Positions 19,969 through 41,783 of a DNA stretch of 64,000 nt are shown one piece after another. Position numbers and translations under genes: made by a program. Numbering within the stretch: the stretch's first letter is position 1; each line of letters begins with the position of its first letter. Source of the stretch: Amoebidium appalachense (Eukaryota; Ichthyosporea); assembly GCA_963693365.1 (NCBI GenBank), contig CAVNZM010000013.1:1116001-1180000 (forward strand). The letters are read 5' to 3'. Under the pieces are notes generated by a model. That model was not told the DNA's origin and made no database searches. It saw only the letters and a program-made list of their open reading frames with translations.

Positions 19969-22143
19969 CCCTCCTCCCCTTCTTCCCCCACCACCACCAC
20001 CACCGGGACTGAAATGACAACTTTCAAGTTGCCTGTGACATTGAAAACACATTGGCCAAGACAATCAGCGCTGATATAAAAAACATGTACAGGTCAGTGG
20101 CCAAGGACATACACTGGTTAGTAGCAAAGATACACGTTTTCTGAATGCCAAACGACAATAGAAAACTCTCCGGTGGCAATGGATACGACAATGTGTGCAC
20201 ATACCCGACATAGGCTCCGAGTCGAGGCCGTCCTGTGGCGGAAGCGGCAGCCGAATGAGCAGAGGCTCGTCTTGGTCCTGGGCCTGGATCTGCTCTTTCA
20301 CCCACTTGTACGTGTTGTCGCTGGCCGGTCCGAAAAACCGCAGCGCTCGCAGCCCCGGCTACCCCCCGCGCAATCTGGTTTGTTTCATCCAGAGTCCCCC
20401 CCCTTCCCCCTTCCGCTCACACCTACCATCCTCCCCCCCCCCCCCCCCCCCCCTCCCTCCCCCTTCCCCCTTCCCCAACACACACGCACCTTCTTGTTGC
20501 CATGGCGATGGTATAGCTTCTTGCAGCATTGGTTGAGATCGGTACCCACTATGGGCCGGTTGCGGTCATCCAACACATGCACAGTGAACTGCAACGTACG
20601 TGGGCACAGTCAGAATAAATGCACATGCACGTACATCCAGCAGTGCCAGGCAGTGCATCTGTCTGCCACGTGACAAGTTCTCTATCTTTTTCTCTCTTTC
20701 TCCCTTGCTATCTGCAGAGGGAGAGTTCGTCCAACATCGCTACAGCGGTTATGTGCAAAACATGATTTGACACCAATTAGTGGACAGCGGCTGCGTGCAA
20801 AATCGACTTAAAACCAATCGGCGAATAGCGGCTACGTGCCAAACGTATGCCACCAATCATATTAGCAGAAGCATGTACCAGAGGTCTGGATCAGTCTGGA
20901 AAAAGGGGGGGGAGGGGGCGATCAAAAATCTATCCTCAAGATTTGGCGGCCTTCACCCATGCCGTACAAAACATGCATGATCATTCCCAATCTCAGCGTA
21001 CAGCCAATCACACGAACTTCGTTGCCCGTTCAGTCGTGACGTCATGATAATTGAACAGACATGAGCTTTTACTCGTTGCCTAGCATGATCATGCAGGGCA
21101 AGGGGGGACACACGGCCATACCTGCGGCGCATCGTCCTTGCGCTCAATACTGCACAAGTGCCACACGGTTCGGCCTGGGTAGAAATAGCTGGCGTACAGC
21201 CGGGCTGACAGGTAGCCCACTGGGTAGATGGCCGAATTCTGCCGACTGCAAATAGACAGCTAAATGAGCAGGCCCAGACACGTGCGAGAAGGCAAATATA
21301 GTTGCGGGTGCAAATAATTATCAGTGATAAAACAAATAGACAGTTCAATGAGTGATACAGCAAACAAACAGTGCGATGGATAAGGAAGGGGAATGAGGGA
21401 AGGGCCCACCTGTTGCTGCGGAACCTGTTTCGGGACTCATCCTTCACCACTTGGCCTATTTCGTAGACGCGGAGGTTGCCGTTGGCAAGAACCTGCGCAT
21501 GACAAATGGTGAACGGTAGTCCTACTGTAATACGTGGCGCCAAAAACGTACAAAGTATGGCGGATCCTGATACTAGGCAGCCCCTACCCTCACACAATGG
21601 CAGCAGCAGGGCAAAGTTAAGATTACTCAGCAGAGCAACTAGGTAGACCAAACTAAAAATAACGATAACAAATGAGGAATGATTTGAACAAAAACAGCAA
21701 AAAAGAAAAAACAAGCCCGACCCATTACATGTTTCGGAAAACATGACAAGAACACTTGCTGAAATCATGGGCAGTACTGTTCATGAGTATTGAGTTCTTA
21801 TGATAGTTAGAACAAACCCCGGGCCTGGTTAAAAAAAAAAAAGACCAACCTTTCGAACAGCACACTTTCAACCACAAACTGAGACCAGCCGCCTGATTGA
21901 CTGTGGCCCAAATCCAACGTTCCATCATTGTTCAAATTATTACAAATTCAGCTGCCACTCGTTTTAGAGAACAATATCACACGGTGTCCTCATAAGCAGC
22001 ACTGTATACCGGTATGAGTCACATTGGATCAGACAATGTAGATACATTGCAATGCAAGAACATACCTTTTTCGGCTGTTTGTCACCTATCAACTCGTTCA
22101 ACCCAAGGGTGTCGTCCGAATCCGCATACACCCCACCGGTATC
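13388..22143 (-). CDS. chromatin reader: FYRN-FYRC, double PHD finger, FYRN-FYRC (both ends unresolved)
   Basis: Exons in coding order: 22143-22066, 21492-21410, 21245-21122, 20588-20490, 20358-20205, 19770-19721, 19196-18965, 17320-17208, 16726-16645, 16045-15984, 15274-15177, 14877-14766, 14064-13951 and about 13489-13388. Phases agree at every junction up to the last. Domains in order: FYRN ([19 protein letters not shown]), FYRC ([19 protein letters not shown]), an acidic linker, a bipartite-like nuclear signal ([18 protein letters not shown]), a double PHD finger (first CSMVACN...LLHCATCP...HPSC with [14 protein letters not shown], second [12 protein letters not shown]...WKCPMC), then a second FYRN ([19 protein letters not shown]) and FYRC ([19 protein letters not shown]). 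FYR domains occur in MLL/ATX methyltransferases, JmjC demethylases and TBRG1; double PHD fingers read acylated histone H3. A nuclear histone-reading role is inferred; no SET or JmjC domain is visible. The start codon and 3' end are not found. Confidence 0.85.
14580..15125. repeat. (CA)n tracts flanking the second FYRN exon
   Basis: CA tracts at about 14580-14742 and 14949-15125 with CG variants, on either side of the exon at 14766-14877. Confidence 0.95.
15800..15872. repeat. poly-G run of about 70 bases
   Basis: Nearly pure G with one A near 15842, in the intron between the PHD exons and the second FYR module. Confidence 0.9.
17905..18027. repeat. poly-C then (CA)n
   Basis: A C-run of about 30 bases, a CG patch, then about 70 bases of CA, in an intron of the FYR-PHD gene. 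The surrounding 17.4-18.5 kb is rich in degenerate CA. Confidence 0.9.
19440..19563. repeat. (TG)n microsatellite
   Basis: TG dinucleotides with early GTGC variants, followed by a T-stretch. It is intronic between the acidic-linker and nuclear-signal exons. Confidence 0.95.
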
Positions 22144-24640
22144 CTGCAGTCCAGATCGTGAGTGCTATTATTGAATAGTGCGTGGGAGGAGGGGGGTGGG
22201 GTGGGGGGGGTGGGGAGGGGGTGGGCAGCCTAGAAAACAAAAGGAATGGGCAAAGGGAAACTTACGGCAGGTGCTGGTTCCTCTGGTTGCCGGTCACTCA
22301 GTCCTGCATTTTGTGATTGTGGTAAGTAACTGCAATCAGGCAACAGCCACAAACAACGTGCTTCAGGTGTTACACAGCACGATGTCAGTTTGCTGATCAA
22401 CATGGTCTAGAAGTCGTCAATGAACACGAAACACCCAAAAACTTGTCATAGCCCATATTCTGGGCCATTCGCTCGGCTGTGTTTCCACAGGTACCAACCT
22501 GGCCCGGACATGCACCAAAAAAGGCAAGGACAGAGGAGCACACTCACACGCGTGCAGACACATACAGATGCCGTGCAAAAACAGATAAACATGAAGCACA
22601 CACACACAAAAACGCAGCCACACACACATGAAGGATGAGACAGCGAAAGGAGGTGAGAGAGGGAGAGGGAGATGGAGGCTTAGCCCACAACACCAGTGCG
22701 CACATGCAGTAGATTGGGGGGGAGGGCGGGGGGAGGGGGGAGGGAGGAGGGGTTGAGGCGGACGGGGAGACGGATAACTTACGGCAAAATGTGCAAGTAT
22801 GTACCCGTTATTTTTGCAAGTGTGAGCGTTGCAGTGCGGGAAGCTTAAGGGAGGGGGGGGGGGGGGGGTGGAGGGAGGGGGATCAGGAGCTCCAACGGGA
22901 GATGTGAGGGGGGAGCAGGGTAAGAAACCACAAATCTTCAAATACCTCTACTTTTGCACGTGTGAGTGTGAGAGTGTTGGGGGCTGGGAGGGAGGGGAGT
23001 GGGGGTGGGGGGTTCCCAAAAGGAGGAGGGTTGGGAGAGTGAAAGAGACAGCCGAAGGTGGTGGTGGTGTGTGTGGTTGTGGTGTGTGTGTGTGTGTATG
23101 TGTTTGTGTGTGTGCGTGCGTGCGTGTGTGCACGCGCACGCACGCGTGCGTGTGTGTCTGTGTGTGTGTGTGGTGGTGGTGGGGGGGGGGGGGGGGGGGG
23201 GAGGGGGGGAGGGGGGGGGGGGGGGAGAGGGTTGCATACCGCAAACGTCATGAAACCTCATAAGCAGTTCATATAACACATCCTTCTTTCAATTTAGCAA
23301 CTGCGGTGTATTCCTCAGTTTATTTTCTCCCGCTGATTGTAAAATGCGAGATCTGATGTGTTACATTGGTGCCACTGTTTGACCGGAACCTACTAATTGA
23401 ATCTTACGACAAGAAGCTCACTAAGCACCAACGATGTAGTGCCAAGGCATCCTATATACAGAATGTTTCGGGATGTCAGCTTCCCCAAACAAACATTGTT
23501 TCTTTTGTTAGTTGCAGTGCGTGTGCGTGCGTGTAAGTGCAGAGGTCACTTTGATTGCCTGTGCCCATGATGGGTCGTGTGTGTGCATCTAAGCTGAGGT
23601 GACGTCCATATGGGTGTGTGCGTTTGTGTGTTCGTGTGCAAGCTCGTGAGAAAGCCCTGCGGGACGGAGGGTCGAGGGAGGTTGAGCTAGGGGGAGGGTC
23701 TCAAGGGGACAGAGGGAGAACTCTAGTAGGAGGAGGGGAGGGGAAGTATCGGATGCATCGGCTCACAATGGCTGCCGCATGCAGTTTGAATCTTGCATAC
23801 GTGTGTGGGATCGCAACACTTTCTAGTGCACCAATTTTAGGCCCATCATTTTGTAATCTGGTGCACACCTTCCCTCCTAGATCTGTCTGTCACAGCCGCC
23901 TTACTTGTTGTCACAAGTCTGCAAGTGTTACACAACTCACTATGGGTGTATAGTAACTAACAAAAACACAGCGTCTAGGTGGTTTACATGTACTGTGAAG
24001 TGAAGCTTAAGTGTTCAATGTTTACTTCTCCATGTGAATAAATTCCAACCGTTCACGACCGAGGCTCATGAACGCTCCTATTGGGCGATGTTGCTCAGCA
24101 TTCCTAATTTAAGCAACATAAACAAGAATTTGATTGGTCAATGTTTTAGCGGATATCTGATTCGATCATCGGACCGGCAACCGGACTCGCGGAGAAGTCA
24201 GAAGTATCACGGTAATTCACTACCAACAGGACCAAATAATGTTATATTACCTACTAGAGAAGTTTTTTTTATTTATACAAACTGTTTCAGAAGTACATTC
24301 AGAGAACAAATTGCCTTTCTATCGAACTTGGATAAATGATCAAAATATGCAACTGTTCTGGTCGTACATGATTGGCTTGTACGAGAGCCATTTTTATCGG
24401 AATTTCACGAACCTGAGGTTCTTGCAGTCTGACTAAAAATAGAGCAATCAATACCATGACAATGTATTTTCCAATCCACAGCAAAACAGACTGCTGAAAA
24501 AACAATTTAACAATATTGATTATGTGTTAATATAGATTAAGCCCTATAAAACAGGCTGATCGTCCTTTAATTCGACAACAAATTTTTCATGAATCCTGAA
24601 TATCGGAATTTCTAATGTTGATGCCCCCCGCTAATCCTGA
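22144..24640. other. no gene resolved; possible hidden 5' exons of the FYR-PHD gene
   Basis: The first recognised FYR-PHD exon starts in phase 0 after a CTGCAG acceptor, so at least one more exon must lie upstream here. A minus-strand open stretch near 22437-22500 (reading NTAERMAQNMGYDKFLG) is a weak candidate. Otherwise there are G-rich patches (22187-22230, 22850-22880, 23180-23225), a TG patch (23060-23170) and ordinary sequence. Confidence 0.4.
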
Positions 24641-24646
24641 GATCAG

Positions 24647-24687
24647 CCAATCGCATCGAGCTGCGCATGGTGCGATGGTTATAAAAA
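24647..24687 (+). promoter_or_regulatory. candidate CCAAT box and TATA box of the acyl-CoA synthetase gene
   Basis: CCAAT at 24647-24651 and TATAAAAA at 24680-24687, about 155 bases upstream of the ATG at 24840. Spacing between the two is typical of eukaryotic core promoters; function is inferred. Confidence 0.5.
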
Positions 24688-24839
24688 GAACATTTGGTCA
24701 ACACAAAACAACCACACCCGCTCAGTGGCGAAGTCGTACTTTTCCTCACTCCTCCCAAGCGAATGTCGTTTTGTGAGACAACTGTTACACTTACCACTTA
24801 ATAATTCTTAGTTTTCAATTGCATTGACTCGCTATCATC

Positions 24840-26900
24840 ATGGCTACCCGCCCCCTTCTTTCGTCCGTCGTCGTTAGCGACCCTAGCGGGGCCCATATCG
24901 TTCGCAATTCACTTGCAAAGGATGGGCTTAAGGGTGCCCCAGCCCACCTCCCCACGGCCGCTGCCCTCATTCCCTATTCCGCCTCCACGTTCCCAGACGC
25001 ACGCGCTTTCGGCACGCGCACACTCATTCACAGGGAAACAATCGCCGACCCTAAGAGTGGGAAAACACTCGAGAAACTCCATTTGGGTGAATACACATGG
25101 GAGACTTATGCGCAGGTCAACACCCGCGTTAACAACTTCGGTGCAGGCCTTCGCCGCACGGGCTTGAAGCCCGACCAGACGCTCACCATCTACATGAACA
25201 CGTGCGCAGAGTGGCAGATTGCCGCGAACGCCGGGTTTGCTATGGTCACGCCGGTCGTGACGATCTATGCAACTCTTGGTGAGGAGGCACAGGTGTTTGG
25301 AATGAACGAGACTCAAACCACCCACGTTGTTACCGAGGTAGGCCTTCTCTCCCAACTGCGCCGGGTGGCCAAACAGACACCCGCCCTCACCACAATCATC
25401 TACAAGGGCGACGCCACGGAGAAAGACCTTGAGGGGTTCCCGGCTTCCGTCAAGCTCTACAGCTACAGCGACGTTGAGAAGGATGGGGAGGCCAACCCAA
25501 GTTCATCTCCCAAGGCACCAAAACCGGAGGACATTGCCGTCATCATGTACACCTCCGGGTCGACTGGTATGCCCAAGGGTGTGCTCTTGTCTCACGGCGC
25601 TCTCATGGCAGCTATGCAGGGCCTGACGGACCACCTGCCCCCTTTTGTCTCCAATGAGGACGTGTACCTCAGCTTCCTCCCGCTGGCCCACATTTTCGGC
25701 CTGATTGCCGAGTTCCTCTTCCTCGGCGCCGGCTGCGCCATCGCATACGGTAGCCCCACGACGCTCACCGACACCTCCCCCCGCCTCAAGCCCGGGACGA
25801 AGGGTGACATTTCCGTTTCCCAGCCCACGTACATGGCGTCCGTGCCCACCATCATCGACCGTATTCGGCAGGGTGTGCTCTCCAAGATTAACTCCTCCTC
25901 CACCGTTATCCAGCATCTGTTCTGGGCCGGTATGAGCAGCAAGGGTGCCGCCTTCGACACAAACGACAGCGGTTACCTGGGTAACGCCACCATCGGCTTC
26001 TGGGACACCCTCGTGTTTGGTAAGATTAAGGCCATGCTCGGTGGCCGCCTTAAGGCTATGTTCTCCGGCGGCGCCCCTCTCTCGGCAGAGTCGCAGCGGT
26101 TTATGACTGTCTGCTTCGGCATGCCCGTCATCCAGGGTTACGGCCTGACGGAGACCTGCGCCATGTCCACCGCCGGTGATGTCTACGCTCGCGGAATCTA
26201 CGGCCGTGTGGGTATCCCCGAGACGTGCGTACAGTACAAGCTCGTCGACTGGGAGGAGGGCGGCTACCGCGTCGCCGACAAGGACAACGCTGATATCGGG
26301 GCGGCACGCGGCGAGATTTGCATTTCCGGGCCGTGCCTTTCCAACGGATACTTTAAGCTGCCGGAGAAGACCGCCGAGGATTTCCGCAAGGGCGCGCAAG
26401 GGGTGACGTGGTTCCACACGGGGGACATTGGCATGGTGCACACGGACGGCACGCTGCAAATCATCGATCGCAAGAAGGACCTTGTGAAGCTGCAGCAGGG
26501 CGAGTATGTGTCCCTGGGCAAGGTGGAGGCCGCCCTGGCCGCCGCCCCCGGGGTCGAGCAGATCTGTGTGCACGCCGACCCGTTCCACTCGTTCCCCATC
26601 GCTCTCGTGGTGCCTCAGAAGGGCGCCCTGCTGAAATCTGCCTCCGCGGCCGGTATCAACACCGATAGGGATTGGGAGGCCGTGTGCGCCGATCCAGAGG
26701 TGGAAAAACTCGTTTTGGCCGGACTTGACGCTACGGCCAAGGGTGAGAAATTGGCGCGGTTCGAGGTGCCGCAAAAGGTTGCGCTCCTGCCGGAGATGTG
26801 GACGCCTGATTCCGGCCTGGTAACGGCGTCAATGAAGCTGCAGAGGGCGCAAATCTATAAGAGGTTTGCTGATATCATCACAAAGACATACGACAAATAG
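24840..26900 (+). CDS. long-chain acyl-CoA synthetase (AMP-forming), intronless
   Basis: A complete 686-residue protein in one exon. It would activate long-chain fatty acids with ATP and CoA to acyl-CoA and AMP (EC 6.2.1.3 type) for lipid synthesis or beta-oxidation. The AMP-binding P-loop YTSGSTGMPKG lies near residues 237-247, GYGLTETCA near 434-442, TGDIG near 527 and the hinge DRKKDLVKL near 543-551, followed by EYVSLGKVEAAL. Length and motif order fit the eukaryotic ACSL/FAA group. There is no N-terminal hydrophobic anchor and no C-terminal SKL-type peroxisome signal (ends TYDK), so it may be cytosolic or peripherally membrane-bound. The ATG follows a CCAAT/TATA-type upstream region. The gene is GC-rich and free of introns, unlike its split neighbours, which could reflect retroposition or transfer. 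The 423-codon antisense frame at 25503-26774 is a shadow. Confidence 0.95.
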   Translation: MATRPLLSSVVVSDPSGAHIVRNSLAKDGLKGAPAHLPTAAALIPYSASTFPDARAFGTRTLIHRETIADPKSGKTLEKLHLGEYTWETYAQVNTRVNNFGAGLRRTGLKPDQTLTIYMNTCAEWQIAANAGFAMVTPVVTIYATLGEEAQVFGMNETQTTHVVTEVGLLSQLRRVAKQTPALTTIIYKGDATEKDLEGFPASVKLYSYSDVEKDGEANPSSSPKAPKPEDIAVIMYTSGSTGMPKGVLLSHGALMAAMQGLTDHLPPFVSNEDVYLSFLPLAHIFGLIAEFLFLGAGCAIAYGSPTTLTDTSPRLKPGTKGDISVSQPTYMASVPTIIDRIRQGVLSKINSSSTVIQHLFWAGMSSKGAAFDTNDSGYLGNATIGFWDTLVFGKIKAMLGGRLKAMFSGGAPLSAESQRFMTVCFGMPVIQGYGLTETCAMSTAGDVYARGIYGRVGIPETCVQYKLVDWEEGGYRVADKDNADIGAARGEICISGPCLSNGYFKLPEKTAEDFRKGAQGVTWFHTGDIGMVHTDGTLQIIDRKKDLVKLQQGEYVSLGKVEAALAAAPGVEQICVHADPFHSFPIALVVPQKGALLKSASAAGINTDRDWEAVCADPEVEKLVLAGLDATAKGEKLARFEVPQKVALLPEMWTPDSGLVTASMKLQRAQIYKRFADIITKTYDK

Positions 26901-27585
26901 ATCGGATAGAATGAGATCGGTGGTAATCGGGTACATAATCGGGTAATATGGGGCGGGGTGGGTGAGTGGGGGGGAGGGTGGGTGGGCGGGCGGGGGAGGG
27001 TGGGTGGGCGGGCGGGGGGGGGGGGGGGGGGGAGGGGGGGAGAGGTGGGGAGGAGGGGGGGGGATTTGGATGTACATGTGAATACGTCAAACATAATGAA
27101 TAGCGACCTTGTTATACAAGATATTGCTAGATATTGCGCTAATTACGACTCTAATTTGTGCTAACGATGATGGTTCAACAATCACTGTTTCTTCTTGCAG
27201 TGAAATAAGAACGTTCTCATTTTTTGCTTTATTACATAGAAATTTTATGTGCTGAATAGGATTCTACTACTTAATTGTTCCTGGTTTCTGGTGGTCCGAC
27301 AGCAAATAAAGCTGAGTTGAGATTGTTAATTCAAGTCGTCTCCAATGGCATTGAAGTGCTACGGTCCCACATGACACACTGCACGTACATAGACACATAC
27401 ACAGACACACACGCGTGCATGTATGTGTTCCCGCTCCCCCCCCCCCCCCCCCCTCCCCTCCCTCCCCCCTCCCCATGCACACACACACATGCATGCACAA
27501 ACATACACACAAGAGCTAAGTTCCCACATTACACACTGCAGACACATGCATGCTTATGCACAGACACACACAGGTGCAGATATGC

Positions 27586-27620
<35 letters not shown>

Positions 27621-28461
27621 CCCCCCAAGTAAGTTCCACTGGTAGTACGTGGATTTATTGTCATAATATATCCCTGTTGCTTATCCCCCTACCTCCCTCC
27701 CTCCCCTCGAGCTCCCCCTCCCCTCCCCCTTCCCCCCTCCTACCCCTCTTCTGTAGGTAACCCGAGTGGTATTTCTTTTACTCTCCTCCCCCCCCCCCCC
27801 CCCCCCCCCCCCCCCTTTCCCCCCCACACACGCCCCTTCCACCACCCGTGACCCTCCCACCCACACACACGACACAAACACACAACACATTCGCACACCC
27901 CCCGTGTAGGGAATTCACGATCCTTACAATAAAGCTATCAACCCAAGGATTGTGCCCTGCACATACTGTAGGCCTCCTGTCACAAACACGAACCCCCCCC
28001 CCCCCCCCCCCCCCCCCCCCACACACACACACGCATACATATGCATTTTCTTGTTTATAACTTGATACGATGCAGAAATACAGACACTCTCACATTAATG
28101 GATTATCCCTCATGGCTAGGGAACACATTTAGGTGACTTACCAACAAGAGTAGCGCACACACCTCAGCACACGGCATAAGCATACATACACACACACCCT
28201 TCCAGCCGCAGCCTGCGTGCAGATACACATGTGCAAATATACGTAGACAGATCTAAATACACAGAACACACGCATGTGCGCAGACCGGCGGGCGGGCATG
28301 TGTAGAAAAACATGCATGCACACAAACAAACACACACACACACACACACATAAACACATGCGCGCGCACACACACACACACATACAAACACACACACGCA
28401 CGCACACGCACGCACGCACACACGCACACACGCGCGCGCACACACACACACATGCACGCAC

Positions 28462-28505
<44 letters not shown>

Positions 28506-28538
28506 TGCACGCACCCACGCACGCACACACGCACACGC

Positions 28539-28577
<39 letters not shown>

Positions 28578-28635
28578 CACGCACGCACGCACACACACAC
28601 GCACCGCACACACACAAACACACACACACACACAT

Positions 28636-28672
<37 letters not shown>

Positions 28673-29243
28673 CACACACACAAACACAACTGTGGCAGAG
28701 CGGGTTCATTTAATTGGGGTTGGCTAAGTTCTTCGGGTCTCTGATTCCCTTCAACGTTTTGCACAGTAAGTTACGAAATTCCTCCCAAGGAAATATGAGC
28801 TAAGCAACGCGAAAACCACGTTTCATTCCTAATGGGTAGGCCCACCATAAAAACAAAAGGACCGAAAGGTATAAACTTCAACGTTTTTGGGCCAGAATTT
28901 CTATGATAAACGTGCATCAAAAATCCACATTCCTGTGTTTTGCATCCAAATGTATGTGCCGTTCCTCACATATCAAAAAGCTTACAAAAGGTTGTGTGAA
29001 ACCAAATACCCCCCCTAAAAGCTATAGGCTTTGAGATTTTCAAAACTCCTCACTATAGCCAATGATAAGCTATTCTCTCAGAGGGAAAGGGAGAAAAAAA
29101 AAAAAAAAAAAAAAAAAACTCCACCCAAGGCTTGGCGCCGGATTGTATAGGCTGGCTGTGGAAAAAACGCTCAAAGTCGGAGGTTTTTGGTTTTCTTTAA
29201 AAACGCCACTTCCCCTCCTTTATATTTCCACCGTGACTATCGC
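26901..29243. other. intergenic between the acyl-CoA synthetase and RRP8 3' ends
   Basis: G-rich (26955-27065) and C-rich (27437-27470, 27590-27625, 27789-27825, 27992-28020) blocks, degenerate CA and ordinary sequence. The genes on either side converge here. No coding segment is supported. Confidence 0.6.
28320..28690. repeat. (CA)n with CACG variants
   Basis: About 370 bases of CA interspersed with GCAC units, in the intergenic space downstream of RRP8. Confidence 0.95.
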
Positions 29244-39547
<10,304 letters not shown>

Positions 39548-41005
39548 GTTTGCAGTTGCGAAAAAAGTCGCGTCAACTAGATGATGAGTAGAAGCCTTTC
39601 TACACGCAGTTAGTCCTATAATAAAAAAACAGCTTGAGAAATTCAAGAAAATGAATGGACAGTTCAGTCAACGTCTGGTCAGTTCAGTCAAGGTCTGGAT
39701 TCTAAATTCTGGACACACAACACAGTGTGACCGACCTTTCCATTCAAAAAACGCACATGTACAAAAGGTGCAGCATAAACCAACCAGATTATACAGATCT
39801 AACTTTGCGTAACCGAAAACACACGATGCGTTCCGAGCCAATCGATGTGCAATAAAGGTTTCTTTATTAGGCTAAAGCGCGATGAAGTTTCAAGAGAACC
39901 GGGGCCGTGACAGTGCGCAAACACAAAGGGGCAACCCTCCAAATCTTGACGCCACCTCCAATACGCCGAAAGGTAGCCCTACGTCTTTCGACCCACAATG
40001 CACCTGTCAGGGATCCGATTCCGGCCCTGACCAATCTCAGCTTGAAGCGCCATCACCTCGCACTCAGATCAGTTGCCGCCAATAATTCATGTTCACCAAG
40101 CTTCGAAAAATGATCCGACCATAATTCTATGAGGTGCCTAACATTGACAGCTCCTCTGAGCCGCAGTCCGCAATAAAAAAATTGTAAAAAGAAAGAACTT
40201 CTGCGACTATCTTAACATACTATTTGTCAAAAAAACAACAAACAGTACTTCGACAAAGAGGAAACCTCCTACTCGTGTTCAAAGATATCCACACTCGAGT
40301 TTGACTGTTATGCAGTACTAACAAGAAAAAGGCTCGCTCCAGACAGCTTTCTTCTGAGTACCCTGCTCCACACCGCGCTGCGTCACAAAGTGATCGACGA
40401 TATCGTGTTCACCCTTTTTATACCTCTCCACTAGCCGCTAAGACAAATACCGTGATTCCTACCCAACCATTTCATTCAAAAGGCCTACCAAATGGTATCG
40501 CACATTCCCACCCGCATTGGTTATGTTCAGGCTTATGCTCGCAACTGCATATTCACTAGTACCACAAGGAGGCTGTACAACTTTCTTCTGCTTTGCTCTG
40601 CTTCGCTTCGGCGGCATTATAAAAACTGAGCGTCAAATATCGTGTTGCTGCATTATATACTACCCCCAGATCTACGTTTATATATACCCGCCAAAAGGAT
40701 TGAATGGTTTTTATCCAATCATAAAACTTCAAACCACTACCCAATGGTATCGCCCGGTTGTGCAAGCTACAGGTGTAATTAACGCTCATTAGCTAACTTT
40801 CACAACCGGGCCCTCCGACTGGTTCACTATCACGGCTCACGAGGCCACTTCTGCAACTTCCACGACCGAAGAATCTGACTGGTTCCCTACTGACGACGTC
40901 ATTAGCGCAAGTTTCACAACCGCGCAGCCCGATTCGCCACATAAACCTCCCCAGACCCACGCCTTCCGTATCGTGCTCTACCTAGCGCCCGCCCCCGCCT
41001 GACCG

Positions 41006-41100
41006 CCTTACGTAAGGCTTACGTAAGGCCCTGCGCAGGCCTCCCCCCAAACCTCCATATCGTGGTCTGGCCTCCCCCGACCCCACCGCCTTACGTAACC
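41006..41100. promoter_or_regulatory. three TTACGTAA palindromes
   Basis: CCTTACGTAAGG at 41006-41017, an adjoining CTTACGTAAGG at 41018-41028, and CCTTACGTAACC at 41089-41100, in a GC-rich stretch. TTACGTAA is a known bZIP (C/EBP, PAR-bZIP) type site. A regulatory role for the gene starting at 41784 is inferred only. Confidence 0.35.
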
Positions 41101-41170
41101 CCGGCCCCGCGCCAGCCAACCAAACGGCCCGGTTGTGGAAGAAGGCCGAATCTGCCGGGGGGCCCCCTAC

Positions 41171-41321
41171 GTGAAGCCACTGTATTGTAGTAAGACTATT
41201 TTTTATTAGTTCTATATGATTTTTTGCGTGCCGGCTATAATTTTTTTTTTTTTAATAACCGGCGCGCAAAATATATATAGAACTAATAATAAATAGTCTT
41301 AATACAATACAGTGGCTTCAC
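41171..41321. mobile_element. 151-bp foldback MITE
   Basis: Both halves are reverse complements from GTGAAGCCACTGTATTGTA through AGACTATT and TATTAGTTCTATA to a central hairpin (GTGCCGGCTAT / ATAACCGGCGCG) around a T/A-rich loop. The right end is CAGTGGCTTCAC. Confidence 0.75.
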
Positions 41322-41783
41322 TAATTGGAGGTGGCATCTAGAGGGTTAACCGCCCCAACCCAGGGGCCAGCAGCTTCAACTTCGGAATCCGCTGTTTTTT
41401 TTTGTATTTTTTTTCTTCTTCTTTTTCTGTTTTTTGGGTTTCGTTGCCAGCTTTTTTCATGAAATCCAAGGTTCTGTGCACGTGTATATCTTCATACATT
41501 GAAGGATTTGAATAAAACAGTGAAGTCCCACATGCCACGCAATCATCACCTCCTCTTATCTCAACAGCTATAGATTTCCGCCGTTTGGTTGCAGATCATG
41601 CATTATTTTCGTGACACTATACAACAGCCGCAGATCTTCCACTGACACAAGTTCTTCACAGGCAGTCAAACTCCGCTCTTATCAATTTCAAGAAGCTCTG
41701 CATCACTGTGGCACTGACATCTACAATTTTTTTTCATCCGGTACGCCCTTTAGGTTCTTCTTTAACCCAATCAAGCACACAAC

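Larger units (their letters stand above)
39548..41783. other. divergent upstream region between RRP8 and the oxidoreductase gene
   Basis: The two genes are head to head with about 2.2 kb between start codons. This stretch has few microsatellites, unlike the introns. It contains CCAAT-type motifs (39838, 41768), a TTACGTAA cluster (41006-41100) and a small foldback element (41171-41321). A phrase of the type CACAACCGGGC...CCGACTGGTTC recurs near 40800, 40860 and 40915. No coding segment is supported. Confidence 0.5.

Noticed and set aside
20000-20145. Plus-strand stretch reading [19 protein letters not shown] near 20022
   Set aside because: Coding-like for about 40 residues but it lies in an intron of the minus-strand FYR-PHD gene with no partner exons and no start codon.
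24034-24505. Two 60-100 codon frames between the FYR-PHD and acyl-CoA synthetase genes
   Set aside because: No family resemblance, AT-rich random-looking composition and no splice signals linking them to neighbours.
25503-26774. 423-codon minus-strand frame
   Set aside because: It lies wholly antisense to the acyl-CoA synthetase gene and reflects GC-rich codon usage of that gene.
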